From contig JAZKAT010000007.1 in the NCBI GenBank assembly GCA_040389045.1, positions 62,001-126,000 on the forward strand: DNA of 64,000 bases, given 5' to 3'. This document shows positions 1 through 8,147 of this stretch, piece after piece. The first letter of the stretch is position 1; every line of letters begins with the position of its first letter. Both the position numbers and the translations under genes were made by a program. Below the pieces are notes generated by a model, which did no database searches, was not told the origin of the DNA, and was given only the letters and a program-made list of their open reading frames with translations. The stretch comes from UBA5158 sp040389045. GTDB taxonomy: Bacteria; Pseudomonadota; Gammaproteobacteria; DSM-16500.

Positions 1-130
1 CGAGACAAATGAGATTTTACGTCTTGTGAGCATAAACTAACTGCAAAAAAAAAGGGGTTTTCAGAATAAAACATAAAATTATTTAAAACAATCATAAATA
101 TATGAGCATTGATCCAGTTTTCTGTTCACA

Positions 131-179
131 CTGGTGTCAAGTAACCTCAATCAACATCATTGAGGTTACTTGACCCCTG
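131..179. repeat. Palindromic repeat, TGTCAAGTAACC family, copy 1
   Basis: A near-perfect inverted repeat: 21-base arms at 131-151 and 159-179 match at 19 positions around a 7-base loop (CAACATC). The arm core is GTCAAGTAACCTCAAT. No T-run follows, so it is not a classical terminator, although it lies just past the 3' end of hipA. The same sequence recurs at 8071-8147 and, degraded, at 12788-12814. It is probably a small dispersed palindromic element (REP or MITE-like); the family name is not known to me. Confidence 0.85.
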
Positions 180-226
180 CTCTACTGTTCTAGAGCTGCG
201 CAAATATAATGTTTTGGTAAATAAAT

Positions 227-1537
227 TTATAACTTGAGGTGCAAGCTCCCTATACGTTTGATTTCTTGGGTGTTTACCCCAGCTTTTTTTGCAAACAATG
301 GCCACGATTTTATAGTTGCTTTTATCTCTGTTATTATTTGTTTTGCTTCGCCTATACCAAAGCGATCGGCGACGGCAAGAAAGTCTTCCATGACTATATT
401 AGCGAACTTTCCATTCACAGACATCAAGTGCTGACTTGTCCACTCACCATTTGGATTATGCGCAAATGTAACATCATAAGCAGGTGCTAATTCCCAACTG
501 CGTCCTTGACGTAATAAAAATGAGAAATTTTTTGTGTGGTCATCGCAGTTACGTGCTATTACATTAAATACCATGCGGCGGAATGCTTCGCGAGTGGTGG
601 CATGATCCAGATGCAGTTGACGAATAGTCATAAAGAATTGTTCATAACTATTCGTAGATTTTTTTTTGTAATCCAAATGATTCATCGCACACAAGCTTTG
701 CATATGGTGTTTGATATTGCCATCCGCTCTATCAAAGCGTTTTGTCATGAAATGCGCGCGGCCATTTTCTTCCAGCAAGCCCGAATCTGTCATGTTAATA
801 CCTGCTGCGGTAGCCATCATATAGTATGCATATTCTATTCTGCCATAATCCTGGGTAGCACCCAGTTCTTTATCTATGCCCATGCCGTCAAACTTTAATA
901 GCCAATGTTCAAAACCTGTTTCCGCATCTACTTGACCTGAACAAATTTCTTTGGTTATTGGGTTCCAGGCAATGACAGCTTTTGCTCGCGCGCCTCCCGC
1001 TGAAGTACCCACTTCTATGATGCTACGCATAGCAGCACTGGCATGCTCATCATCCTGTATGCTGCTTTTAAGCATTGTTCTCGCGGCTATGATTAAGTTA
1101 TTTAATTCTAACGCAGTGGGTTTTTGCGTTTTAGGTCCGCGGCTAGGTTTAAATTCCAAAGCTCCCATGGCACGCTTGCCCATATAAGCTAAACGATCTA
1201 ATTGTGTTATTTGACTTGTTGCTATCCCCTTCTCTGCCATATAACGGTCAATCAATGAATTGCCGAAATCATCAGGCAACGCATCCGCTAACATGGCTGG
1301 CAAACGACGATAGGTAGCTTCCGGCAAATCGGTGAAGACATATAGCTTTTCTACATCATTCAGGGGCATGTGTAAGGGGGCTACTTCAATGCCACTTTTT
1401 CCAAAGTTTTTATCATAAGCAAATACGTAATAATTCAGTACCGGATCAAGCGCAATTGCGCCTAAGTATTTTCCCCATAGATAGGCTTCAATTCGTTCAA
1501 CGCGTTGGTAAGGCCCAAGCTTACTCTTTTTTTTCAT
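227..1537 (-). CDS. hipA: HipA-type serine/threonine kinase toxin
   Basis: This is a HipA-family protein kinase, the toxin half of a type II toxin-antitoxin pair. Known HipA enzymes phosphorylate a translation component such as a tRNA synthetase; the target here cannot be read. Numbered from the chosen ATG, GTSAGGARAK (about residue 177) fits the HipA ATP-loop region, WLLKFDG supplies the ATP lysine, NCDDHTKNFS (about 330) is the catalytic-loop motif and AYDVTF (about 353) the metal-binding aspartate. The catalytic residues look intact. I chose ATG 1537 (MKKKSK) over the in-frame codon at 1555 because AAGG precedes it by four bases. It overlaps the end of hipB by 17 bases, which suggests translational coupling. 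About 436 residues, usual for the family. Confidence 0.9.
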   Translation of the reverse strand: MKKKSKLGPYQRVERIEAYLWGKYLGAIALDPVLNYYVFAYDKNFGKSGIEVAPLHMPLNDVEKLYVFTDLPEATYRRLPAMLADALPDDFGNSLIDRYMAEKGIATSQITQLDRLAYMGKRAMGALEFKPSRGPKTQKPTALELNNLIIAARTMLKSSIQDDEHASAAMRSIIEVGTSAGGARAKAVIAWNPITKEICSGQVDAETGFEHWLLKFDGMGIDKELGATQDYGRIEYAYYMMATAAGINMTDSGLLEENGRAHFMTKRFDRADGNIKHHMQSLCAMNHLDYKKKSTNSYEQFFMTIRQLHLDHATTREAFRRMVFNVIARNCDDHTKNFSFLLRQGRSWELAPAYDVTFAHNPNGEWTSQHLMSVNGKFANIVMEDFLAVADRFGIGEAKQIITEIKATIKSWPLFAKKAGVNTQEIKRIGSLHLKL

Positions 1538-1832
1538 AAGACCTTCTGCTTGCACGTTGCCGCGGTTGTTTCTTACGTATCATATGTAATGGATTAATAC
1601 TGACTTGCGGAGCAATGGCAGTGAACCAATTTTCTCTATCCAGCGCCTTTACGACGCGAACCAGAGTTTTTAATGTGGCACCTTTACCACCTTCCAGATG
1701 TCGTAAAGCGTTCAGGCTAATACCCGCCTGGTTGCACAGCGTCTGGCGATCAAGGTTCTTCTGTAGCCGTAAATTTTTTATGTTTTCCCCTAATATAAGT
1801 TCAAGCTCATGGGGGGTTGAGATTCTATCCAT
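1521..1832 (-). CDS. hipB: HipB-type XRE antitoxin/repressor
   Basis: A 103-residue helix-turn-helix protein upstream of and overlapping hipA. The HTH lies at about residues 12-65 (ENIKNLRLQKNLDRQTLCNQ, then a recognition helix in GISLNALRHLEGGK). The C-terminal 25 residues are strongly basic. The family neutralises HipA by binding it and represses its own operon. The start is set by AAGGAG seven to eight bases upstream of ATG 1832. A sigma70-like promoter and an inverted repeat lie immediately upstream, which fits autoregulation. Assignment as HipB rests on the HTH fold and on its position ahead of hipA; the sequence itself is generic for XRE proteins. Confidence 0.85.
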   Translation of the reverse strand: MDRISTPHELELILGENIKNLRLQKNLDRQTLCNQAGISLNALRHLEGGKGATLKTLVRVVKALDRENWFTAIAPQVSINPLHMIRKKQPRQRASRRSYEKKE

Positions 1833-1840
1833 AATTGTCT

Positions 1841-1890
1841 CCTTTAAGACATTTAGGCAGGGAAATTTTCTTTAAATGTTCTATTTAAGG
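1841..1890. promoter_or_regulatory. Candidate HipB operator (inverted repeat)
   Basis: Arms CCTTTAAGACATTTA (1841-1855) and TAAATGTTCTATTTAAGG (1873-1890) share a perfect 7-base core (ACATTTA/TAAATGT) and CCTT/AAGG outer ends. The repeat lies between the hip promoter and the hipB ATG, and its left arm overlaps the ribosome binding site. That position suits an autorepressor. Binding by HipB is an inference. Confidence 0.45.
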
Positions 1891-1892
1891 TA

Positions 1893-1920
1893 ATTATACA
1901 TTATTATAATTCATTTGCAA
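1893..1920 (-). promoter_or_regulatory. Sigma70-like promoter of hipBA
   Basis: On the minus strand a TTGCAA -35 box (1915-1920) is separated by 16 bases from a consensus TATAAT -10 box (1893-1898). It lies about 60 bases upstream of the hipB start, directly ahead of the inverted repeat at 1841-1890. Confidence 0.5.
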
Positions 1921-2172
1921 CATGCTGTAAAAGTCTTATTTAGGAATGTTATAGATGATACTAACGCTAAAAGCCTCTAAAAGAACATTTATAAGCTAGT
2001 AAGTGGATGGCGCCGTAAATGTAAAATAGTCAGACAAAAGAGGAAAATCGAGGTATTATATGCGCTTAATGATTCCGGCTTGCCATCCAAAGGAAGAATA
2101 TCCTCATGTCTACTCCCCCCGAAACCTGCAAACTCCTACGGATTTTGAGCAAATGTAACACTGGAGAAAGGT

Positions 2173-5100
2173 ATGCGCATAATCAATAGTCAATCCCCTG
2201 CTAATTTAAAACGTAATTTATACATTAAAATTTTCAAACAAGAATTAATTCGTGAATTATTTTATTTATGGGATGTTGCAAATAATCGTGCTACAGCTCG
2301 CGACAACTTTACTAGTAAATTAGTAACATTGCTAAAGCAAGCCTCTACATTTGCTCCCCTGGTCGGTAGCCATTTACCGCACTTAATCGATGGTGCGAAA
2401 TTCGTTGTTGAAAATCTCCCGAACTTATTTGAGGGGGGAAGCTTTGCCAGCGATAAATTACGGGATAAAAAAACTAGTTACGTTGCACGCTTGATTGATG
2501 AAATTGAATTACCTCGTTTAGAAATTATTGTTGACATTGTAGCAAGAGAAGCAATGTGGCGTTATGAACACTTTATTGTTGAACGTTTAAGTGAAAATCC
2601 AGCAGAAGGTGTGATTCCATTTGCTAAAGTCGGCGTAGCGCGAGTAATAGAAAAATTAGTACGTACGCATGGCGGAGAAGATAAAAGTGCCCATGTGTTA
2701 ATTAGTGAATCAGCATTTTTATCAGGATTAGTAGAAGGCCGTTCTGGTGCATTCATTGAAGGCTGGACAAATCATACCTTAAAATTAATGCGACAAAAGA
2801 AAGGGGTATTTAAGCTCAAACAAGCAGAAATTAATGCCGAAGACGTTTACGCCAGATCAGGCTTTCGCAACATGCAAGTAATAGCAGGCCAATTGCAAGA
2901 TAGATTGTATGCACGCGAAAAACCTTTACATCAAGAAATTGCTAATTGGAAAAAAGTGCAATCGCTTTTACAAGGTGAAGCTAATTCATTATTTAATTTT
3001 GGTTATACTATATTTCGCAAAACGCAGCCACATGATCCTAAATGTGGTTATGCAATCATGCCACACACGGTAATTCAAGAGCGCTATGATTACAAGCCAC
3101 ATAATATCCAAATATTAAGTACCTCATTACAAGAAGATATTCAAAGTTGGCAGCCCAGCCGAATCCTACTGGATATCACGACGTTAGCAGAGTATTTGAC
3201 GTGGAATAAAATCTCTGACCAGAAAGATATTCGAGATTTTATTGAAGAAAAATTGGGAATAAAAGAAATTGTAATGGTCGCATGCCACGCGGATCTGACC
3301 CGCCTTTCGCTTCGTGGTAGAAATCTCAGCTATATGGATTTAAGCGGCAGCACATTCAGTGGAGATTTAACTGAAACAAACTTTAGTTGTAGTAATTTAA
3401 TTGGTGCCAAATTTTTCAATGTCATTTCTGCACATAAAGCGGTATTTTATCGGGCTAATTGTGCTTTTTTATCTGCTGAACATGTGGACTTTAGTGAAGC
3501 CAATCTTATTCAAACCAATTTCTCATATGCAATTTTAAATTATTCTACTTTTAAGTTTTGCCAAACCATGGGTACCATTTGGCATGAAGCAGAATTAAAA
3601 AATATTATCAGTGATGAAGAAACATTTAAAGAACAAAAAACCCAAATAAATGATGTGAAAAAAAGCATTGCGAACCAACATCAAGAGATTAAAAGACTGA
3701 ATCAAGCATTAACGCAACAGTCTCAAACACTACAAGCTTTACAAGCACAATGGCAAGCCGCTCAAAACGAAAGCGACAAACAGCAATTACAAGAACTTGC
3801 GCAACAAGTCAGTTATTTAGTACAACAAGAAGAAGCACACCAAATTTTCGAACAATACTGTCAGCAAGAAATCATTGAATTAAATAAAACATTGCAACAG
3901 GCAGCACAAAAGGAGGATGTGGAAATATTAAAAGGGGAATTACAGGGTATTTATACTCAATTAAAAAAACTTATCACCAATAATCAAGAAAATGCTAGCA
4001 CAGAGACATTCAATAAAATTATAACTATGCTTCAATCCCAAGAACAAGAATCATCTGCTTCCTTAACCAAACACTTTTTAGGGGAATTAAAAGCAAATCG
4101 CGCAGACCAAGACAACCGTTTTAAACAACTGGAAACCGCGTTACATGCCCTACATAAAGAAATGGAGCATCGTATTGAGCAACTAGAAGACCGAGTTAAC
4201 GATTTAGAGCTATGGGCAGAAGCCGCAAAAGTATCGCTAGCTAAAATAAAAGCGGAACACCAAGACAATAAAGGCATGAAAAATCGTTTGGACCAACTAG
4301 ATGCCAAACTAGAAACATTACTCAAACAACAGCAATCCCAAAAAGAATCGAGTGACCGCATTGTTTTATTACAAGCCCAAATACAACAAGAGCCAAAAAT
4401 GCTTCAGCAGTTAAAACAACAAATAGAAGTACTGCAAGCTACTATTCGGGATTTAGCACACCATACTGTTATTGTAGAGATTCAACAAAACCTGAATGAA
4501 GTGCACGCAAGATTAGATAACGCCAGTGCCGAACAAAAACAAGTGGAAAAACTTGTCGTTAATTTAGAGGTACAAGTGCAAGAAAATCAAGCACGTGTAA
4601 AGCAATTAATTTATCCGCGTGTTTTAATGCCAGCTACTGATATTACAATTGGCGATGAATTAATTGAAGGGACATCTACTATCATCTACAAAGGCCGTTG
4701 GTATGATCAAATGGTTGCCGTGAAAACAACACGTGAAGCCGTTAATCCATCGATCAGAGAAATATTTATCCGTGAAGTTAACATCATGAGTCGTTTGCAA
4801 CATCCTCAGATCATACGTTTTTATGGCGCTTACATACAACAAGATAAACCGTATTTAGTGATGGAATATTGTGAAAATGGTTCGCTTTATAATTGTATAG
4901 AAGAAAAAAAATTATCTCCCCTCCAGCAAAAGCAAATTATTTTAGATCTTGCTAAAAGTTTACAATATCTACATGGTCAAGGTATTTTACACCGTAATTT
5001 AAGAAGTACAAAAGTGCTCATTGACAAAACCGGTCGAGCAAAGCTGGCGGGACTTGAATTAGCAAAATTTAACTCCAGCAGCATGCCTTCCCTTGAATCA

Positions 5101-5814
5101 CTTGACCTTAGAAAAAGCCATAATCTTCATTGGCAACCGCCAGAATACATCAAAGACCGCGTCTATCGATGTGAATCAGATATTTATAGTTTTGGCATGA
5201 TTCTGTGGGAAATAGTAACAGGCAGGCACCCGTTTCAAGGTTTGAGTGACGCAGAGGTAATAAATCAACTATTGGCTGCAAAAACTGAAACTCTGCCGGA
5301 GGATGTTCCTGCTATTTATCGAGAAATTATCCGTCATTGTTGGCAACAAGATCTATCATTAAGACCCACTTTAAAAAATATTATTAAACTAGTCGAAGCA
5401 TATGATGTCGAGAAAGAAATTGCTGAAACAAATTATCAACGCGCCCTGCAATTTGAAAAACAAAAAAACTATGCTGATGCTTTTAAAACTTATTCTATTG
5501 CTGCGCAACAAGGCTCAACACGAGCACGGACAAATTTAGCATTATTTTTTCTACAGGGAATAGGCGGGGCGCCCCAAAACAAAAAAACCGCCTATAACAA
5601 TTTATTATCTTCAGCGCAAGAGGGCCATGCAAGAGCAATGATTAACCTTGGCCAAATGCTGGAGTATGGCGATGGCGTAGATAAAGATTTGCCAGGCGCA
5701 TTGCATTGGTATAACCAAGCTGTTGCAAAAGGGGATAAAAATGCAAAAATATATGCAGAAGCACTTGCGAAAAAAGCCCCTCAAACTGCTCCTCAATTGC
5801 GGCAGATGAAATAA
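2173..5814 (+). CDS. Multidomain pseudokinase with pentapeptide, coiled-coil and Sel1 repeats
   Basis: A 1213-residue protein without a signal peptide. Residues 1-370 are an unrecognised, probably helical region. About 372-462 is a pentapeptide-like stretch (DLTRLSLRGRNLSYMDLSGS and following). About 480-815 is a long glutamine-rich coiled coil. About 820-1075 is a TKL-like protein kinase fold, and about 1085-1190 has Sel1-like repeats (AAQQGSTRARTNLALFFLQG). The kinase keeps the VAVK lysine (K851) but has HRN instead of HRD (N942), K947 where HRDxxxxN requires Asn, GLE (960-962) instead of DFG, and an eroded glycine loop, so it should be catalytically dead. GGAG precedes the ATG by six bases. 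The active WD40-kinase gene follows 39 bases downstream, suggesting an operon. A role as an injected scaffold is inferred. Confidence 0.85.
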   Translation: MRIINSQSPANLKRNLYIKIFKQELIRELFYLWDVANNRATARDNFTSKLVTLLKQASTFAPLVGSHLPHLIDGAKFVVENLPNLFEGGSFASDKLRDKKTSYVARLIDEIELPRLEIIVDIVAREAMWRYEHFIVERLSENPAEGVIPFAKVGVARVIEKLVRTHGGEDKSAHVLISESAFLSGLVEGRSGAFIEGWTNHTLKLMRQKKGVFKLKQAEINAEDVYARSGFRNMQVIAGQLQDRLYAREKPLHQEIANWKKVQSLLQGEANSLFNFGYTIFRKTQPHDPKCGYAIMPHTVIQERYDYKPHNIQILSTSLQEDIQSWQPSRILLDITTLAEYLTWNKISDQKDIRDFIEEKLGIKEIVMVACHADLTRLSLRGRNLSYMDLSGSTFSGDLTETNFSCSNLIGAKFFNVISAHKAVFYRANCAFLSAEHVDFSEANLIQTNFSYAILNYSTFKFCQTMGTIWHEAELKNIISDEETFKEQKTQINDVKKSIANQHQEIKRLNQALTQQSQTLQALQAQWQAAQNESDKQQLQELAQQVSYLVQQEEAHQIFEQYCQQEIIELNKTLQQAAQKEDVEILKGELQGIYTQLKKLITNNQENASTETFNKIITMLQSQEQESSASLTKHFLGELKANRADQDNRFKQLETALHALHKEMEHRIEQLEDRVNDLELWAEAAKVSLAKIKAEHQDNKGMKNRLDQLDAKLETLLKQQQSQKESSDRIVLLQAQIQQEPKMLQQLKQQIEVLQATIRDLAHHTVIVEIQQNLNEVHARLDNASAEQKQVEKLVVNLEVQVQENQARVKQLIYPRVLMPATDITIGDELIEGTSTIIYKGRWYDQMVAVKTTREAVNPSIREIFIREVNIMSRLQHPQIIRFYGAYIQQDKPYLVMEYCENGSLYNCIEEKKLSPLQQKQIILDLAKSLQYLHGQGILHRNLRSTKVLIDKTGRAKLAGLELAKFNSSSMPSLESLDLRKSHNLHWQPPEYIKDRVYRCESDIYSFGMILWEIVTGRHPFQGLSDAEVINQLLAAKTETLPEDVPAIYREIIRHCWQQDLSLRPTLKNIIKLVEAYDVEKEIAETNYQRALQFEKQKNYADAFKTYSIAAQQGSTRARTNLALFFLQGIGGAPQNKKTAYNNLLSSAQEGHARAMINLGQMLEYGDGVDKDLPGALHWYNQAVAKGDKNAKIYAEALAKKAPQTAPQLRQMK

Positions 5815-5853
5815 AAAGAATGAATATCTAATTTTTTAAGAGGAGACAAGACC

Positions 5854-8064
5854 ATGTTTAATCGAGATGAATTACTACAAAACATTCAAACTAATCAATT
5901 ACAACAATTGGATTTATCATATCAATGGATTCAAGCCCCCCCCATCAAGGTAAGTGAGGTGGATGTTGGAGGTTATGTTAAGTCTTTGGTCGTTCTACCC
6001 CAAGGTCAGCTGGCGATTGGGTCATCTGATGATAACTCCAAATTATGGGATACGAAATCGCATCAATGCCTCCCAATTTCCATAAAGAGCATCAACCACC
6101 ACTACCACGGTATTGACTCTTTTGTCGTTTTGCCCGCCGGCCGGTTGGCGGTGGGAGGCGATCAAATAATCGAGATATGGGATATGAAAACTCTTCAATG
6201 CGTCGCAACTTTGAAGGGGCATACTGTTGTTGGTTGGACTCAGGGTTGGTCTAATACTTCTGCCTTGGCTATACTACCCGATGGGCGCCTAGCGAGTGCG
6301 TCAGATGATACGACAATCAAACTATGGGATACGAAAACGTATCAATGCTTAGCAACTCTTAGGGGGCATAAGTATGGAGTTTGCTGCCTAGCCGTTCTGC
6401 CCGGTGATCGGTTGGCGAGTGGAGGAAGGGATAGTACCATCAAGCTATGGAATACGAAAACGCATGATTTTTTATGGACATGGCAGACGATGGATAATAC
6501 GGAGTGTCTCGCAACTCTCGTGGGGCATGATCACGGTGTCATCGCGTTAGCCACGTTGCCCGATGGTCGGCTGGCGAGTGGATCATATGATAACACGATC
6601 AAGCTATGGGATACGAAAACGTATCAATGCTTAGCAACTCTTAGGGGGCATAATGATGCAGTTGAGTGCCTAGCCGTTCTGTCCGCCGGCCGGCTGGCGA
6701 GTGGATCACGGGATCGGACGATTAAGCTATGGCATCTTAAAACGCTACAATGTGTGGCAACGCTCACAGAGCATAGCGATAAAGTTAAAGCTCTAGCCGT
6801 GCTACCCAATGGGCAACTGGCGAGTGGATCATCTGATAGCACAGTTAAGCTTTGGGACATTAACACCAGATTACTTTCTCTAAACGATATGACACCTCTT
6901 TTAAAAGCCTTAGAAACCAACCGTTCCATTCACACTGTTACTTTACAAAAAACGCTTATTCAAGATACCGATTTATCTGCATTCACGCACTTATTAAAAA
7001 CCAATACGACAATTACTGAATTGGATTTACGTGAAACCCCTATCACTGTGAATGGTATCAATACATTGACTGCGCAACTTAAAACTCGATTCACTTCACT
7101 TAAATTGCAATATAACGGTGGAGTAATAAATTTATCTGTCGCTATCACAGCAGACGTGAATTGGTCTCACTCTTATCAAATTCCTTTCAATGATTTAACG
7201 ATTGGAAAAGAACTGGGGCGCGGCGGTTTTGGCATTGTCTATCAAGGTACATGGCGATATAACCCCGTCGCTATTAAACAGTTATTAAGTAAACCTTCTA
7301 ACGACGCCATAGCAGAATTCACTGCAGAAGCACAGATCATGGCTCGCCTACGCTCTCCTAATATCGTGCAATTTTATGGTTACTTCCTGGGCAATCCACA
7401 ATATGGTATTGTGATGGAATACATGTCAAAAGGTTCGCTGTACCATGTGTTGCATAGCCGTGAAAATTTAAGTTGGGAAACGCGTTACAAAATACTGTGT
7501 GATATGGCACGTGGTCTAGCTTTTTTACATGCAGAAGATATTTTACATCGAGATTTAAAAAGTTTAAATGTATTGTTAGATGAACACATGCGCGCGAAGT
7601 TATCAGACTTTGGTTTAGCCAAAATAAAAACTGAGATGCGCACCACCTCATCTAATGAGAAATCAGTTGGCACCATCGCCTGGATGGCGCCTGAGCTTTT
7701 TCAGCGTAAAGCGACTTGTACGAAAAAATCCGATATTTATAGTTTAGGCTTCACATTTTGGGAAGTAGCTTCACGTAAAATTCCTTTTGCAGAAGCAGCA
7801 AACCCTGCAGTAATACCTACCTGGATAGAAAGAGGAGAGCGGGAGGAGATCCCTTTAGATTGTCCACCCAAGCTTGCTTCTCTTATAAAACGTTGTTGGG
7901 AACAAGATGCGAAAAAACGTCCCTCAGCAGAAGAAGTAGTCCAGTCCCTTACATCAGAGGCTCAAGATGCATCGGACCTGGATTCTAAACCCACTTATCT
8001 TGGTAACTTAAGTTCACAATCATCTGTAGACGGAAAGTTAGCCAGTTTTCGGAGTAGAAAATAA
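5854..8064 (+). CDS. WD40-repeat protein kinase (eukaryotic-like, TKL type)
   Basis: A 736-residue protein with about seven WD40 repeats (residues 40-337; repeated LWDTKTYQCLATLRGH-type units), enough for one beta-propeller. A short leucine-rich-repeat-like stretch follows (345-420: TVTLQKTLIQ, ITELDLRETPIT), then a complete kinase domain (448-700). Catalytic elements are intact: GRGGFG loop (455-460), VAIK lysine K475, HRDLKSLN with D567 and N572, DFG at 585-587 and APE at 612-614. The closest eukaryotic style is TKL (RIPK/MLK-like). The tail ends in RSRK. GAGGAG lies upstream of the ATG. It follows the pseudokinase gene by 39 bases, so the two products probably act together. No signal peptide or membrane segment. 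Host-cell action as an effector is inferred from the architecture. Confidence 0.92.
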   Translation: MFNRDELLQNIQTNQLQQLDLSYQWIQAPPIKVSEVDVGGYVKSLVVLPQGQLAIGSSDDNSKLWDTKSHQCLPISIKSINHHYHGIDSFVVLPAGRLAVGGDQIIEIWDMKTLQCVATLKGHTVVGWTQGWSNTSALAILPDGRLASASDDTTIKLWDTKTYQCLATLRGHKYGVCCLAVLPGDRLASGGRDSTIKLWNTKTHDFLWTWQTMDNTECLATLVGHDHGVIALATLPDGRLASGSYDNTIKLWDTKTYQCLATLRGHNDAVECLAVLSAGRLASGSRDRTIKLWHLKTLQCVATLTEHSDKVKALAVLPNGQLASGSSDSTVKLWDINTRLLSLNDMTPLLKALETNRSIHTVTLQKTLIQDTDLSAFTHLLKTNTTITELDLRETPITVNGINTLTAQLKTRFTSLKLQYNGGVINLSVAITADVNWSHSYQIPFNDLTIGKELGRGGFGIVYQGTWRYNPVAIKQLLSKPSNDAIAEFTAEAQIMARLRSPNIVQFYGYFLGNPQYGIVMEYMSKGSLYHVLHSRENLSWETRYKILCDMARGLAFLHAEDILHRDLKSLNVLLDEHMRAKLSDFGLAKIKTEMRTTSSNEKSVGTIAWMAPELFQRKATCTKKSDIYSLGFTFWEVASRKIPFAEAANPAVIPTWIERGEREEIPLDCPPKLASLIKRCWEQDAKKRPSAEEVVQSLTSEAQDASDLDSKPTYLGNLSSQSSVDGKLASFRSRK
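6322..6653 (+). repeat. Identical 50-bp direct repeats inside the WD40 region
   Basis: The 50 bases at 6322-6371 recur without a mismatch at 6604-6653. The offset is 282 bases (94 codons), so recombination between them would delete or add two WD blades in frame. Other blades have diverged at the DNA level, so this pair points to a recent duplication or to gene conversion. Confidence 0.9.
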
Positions 8065-8070
8065 AAATTA

Positions 8071-8147
8071 CTGGTGTCAAGTAACCTCAATCAACATCTT
8101 AAAACTACCGCCTTATAAACATGTTCATTGGGGTTACTTGACACCTG
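8071..8147. repeat. Palindromic repeat, TGTCAAGTAACC family, copy 2 (interrupted)
   Basis: The left arm 8071-8097 matches copy 1 almost exactly (CTGGTGTCAAGTAACCTCAA and on). The right arm 8121-8147 is its inverted copy, matching at 24 of 27 positions, with a 23-base loop at 8098-8120. The repeat begins seven bases after the WD40-kinase stop and contains the last codons and stop of the convergent SecA-like gene. Confidence 0.88.

Larger units (their letters stand above)
1833..2172. other. Intergenic region between hipB and the pseudokinase gene
   Basis: This 340-base gap between divergent genes holds the hip promoter and operator candidate (1841-1920). The remainder (about 1921-2172) shows no convincing gene. 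A 28-codon ORF beginning at the ATG at 2106 overlaps the start of the next gene and has no good ribosome binding site. The pseudokinase gene has a clear GGAG six bases before its ATG, but I could not identify a strong promoter for it. Confidence 0.5.

Noticed and set aside
1..40. Open frame in +2 ending in TAA at 40, possible tail of an upstream gene
   Set aside because: Only 12 codons are visible (ETNEILRLVSIN), too few to tell coding from chance.
2106..2192. Short ORF (about 28 codons) ahead of the pseudokinase gene, possible leader peptide
   Set aside because: It has no clear ribosome site, no attenuator-like hairpin, and overlaps the downstream start in another frame.
5611..5796. Antisense ORF over the Sel1 region of the pseudokinase gene
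   Set aside because: A shadow of a real gene; cysteine-rich composition is typical of antisense frames.
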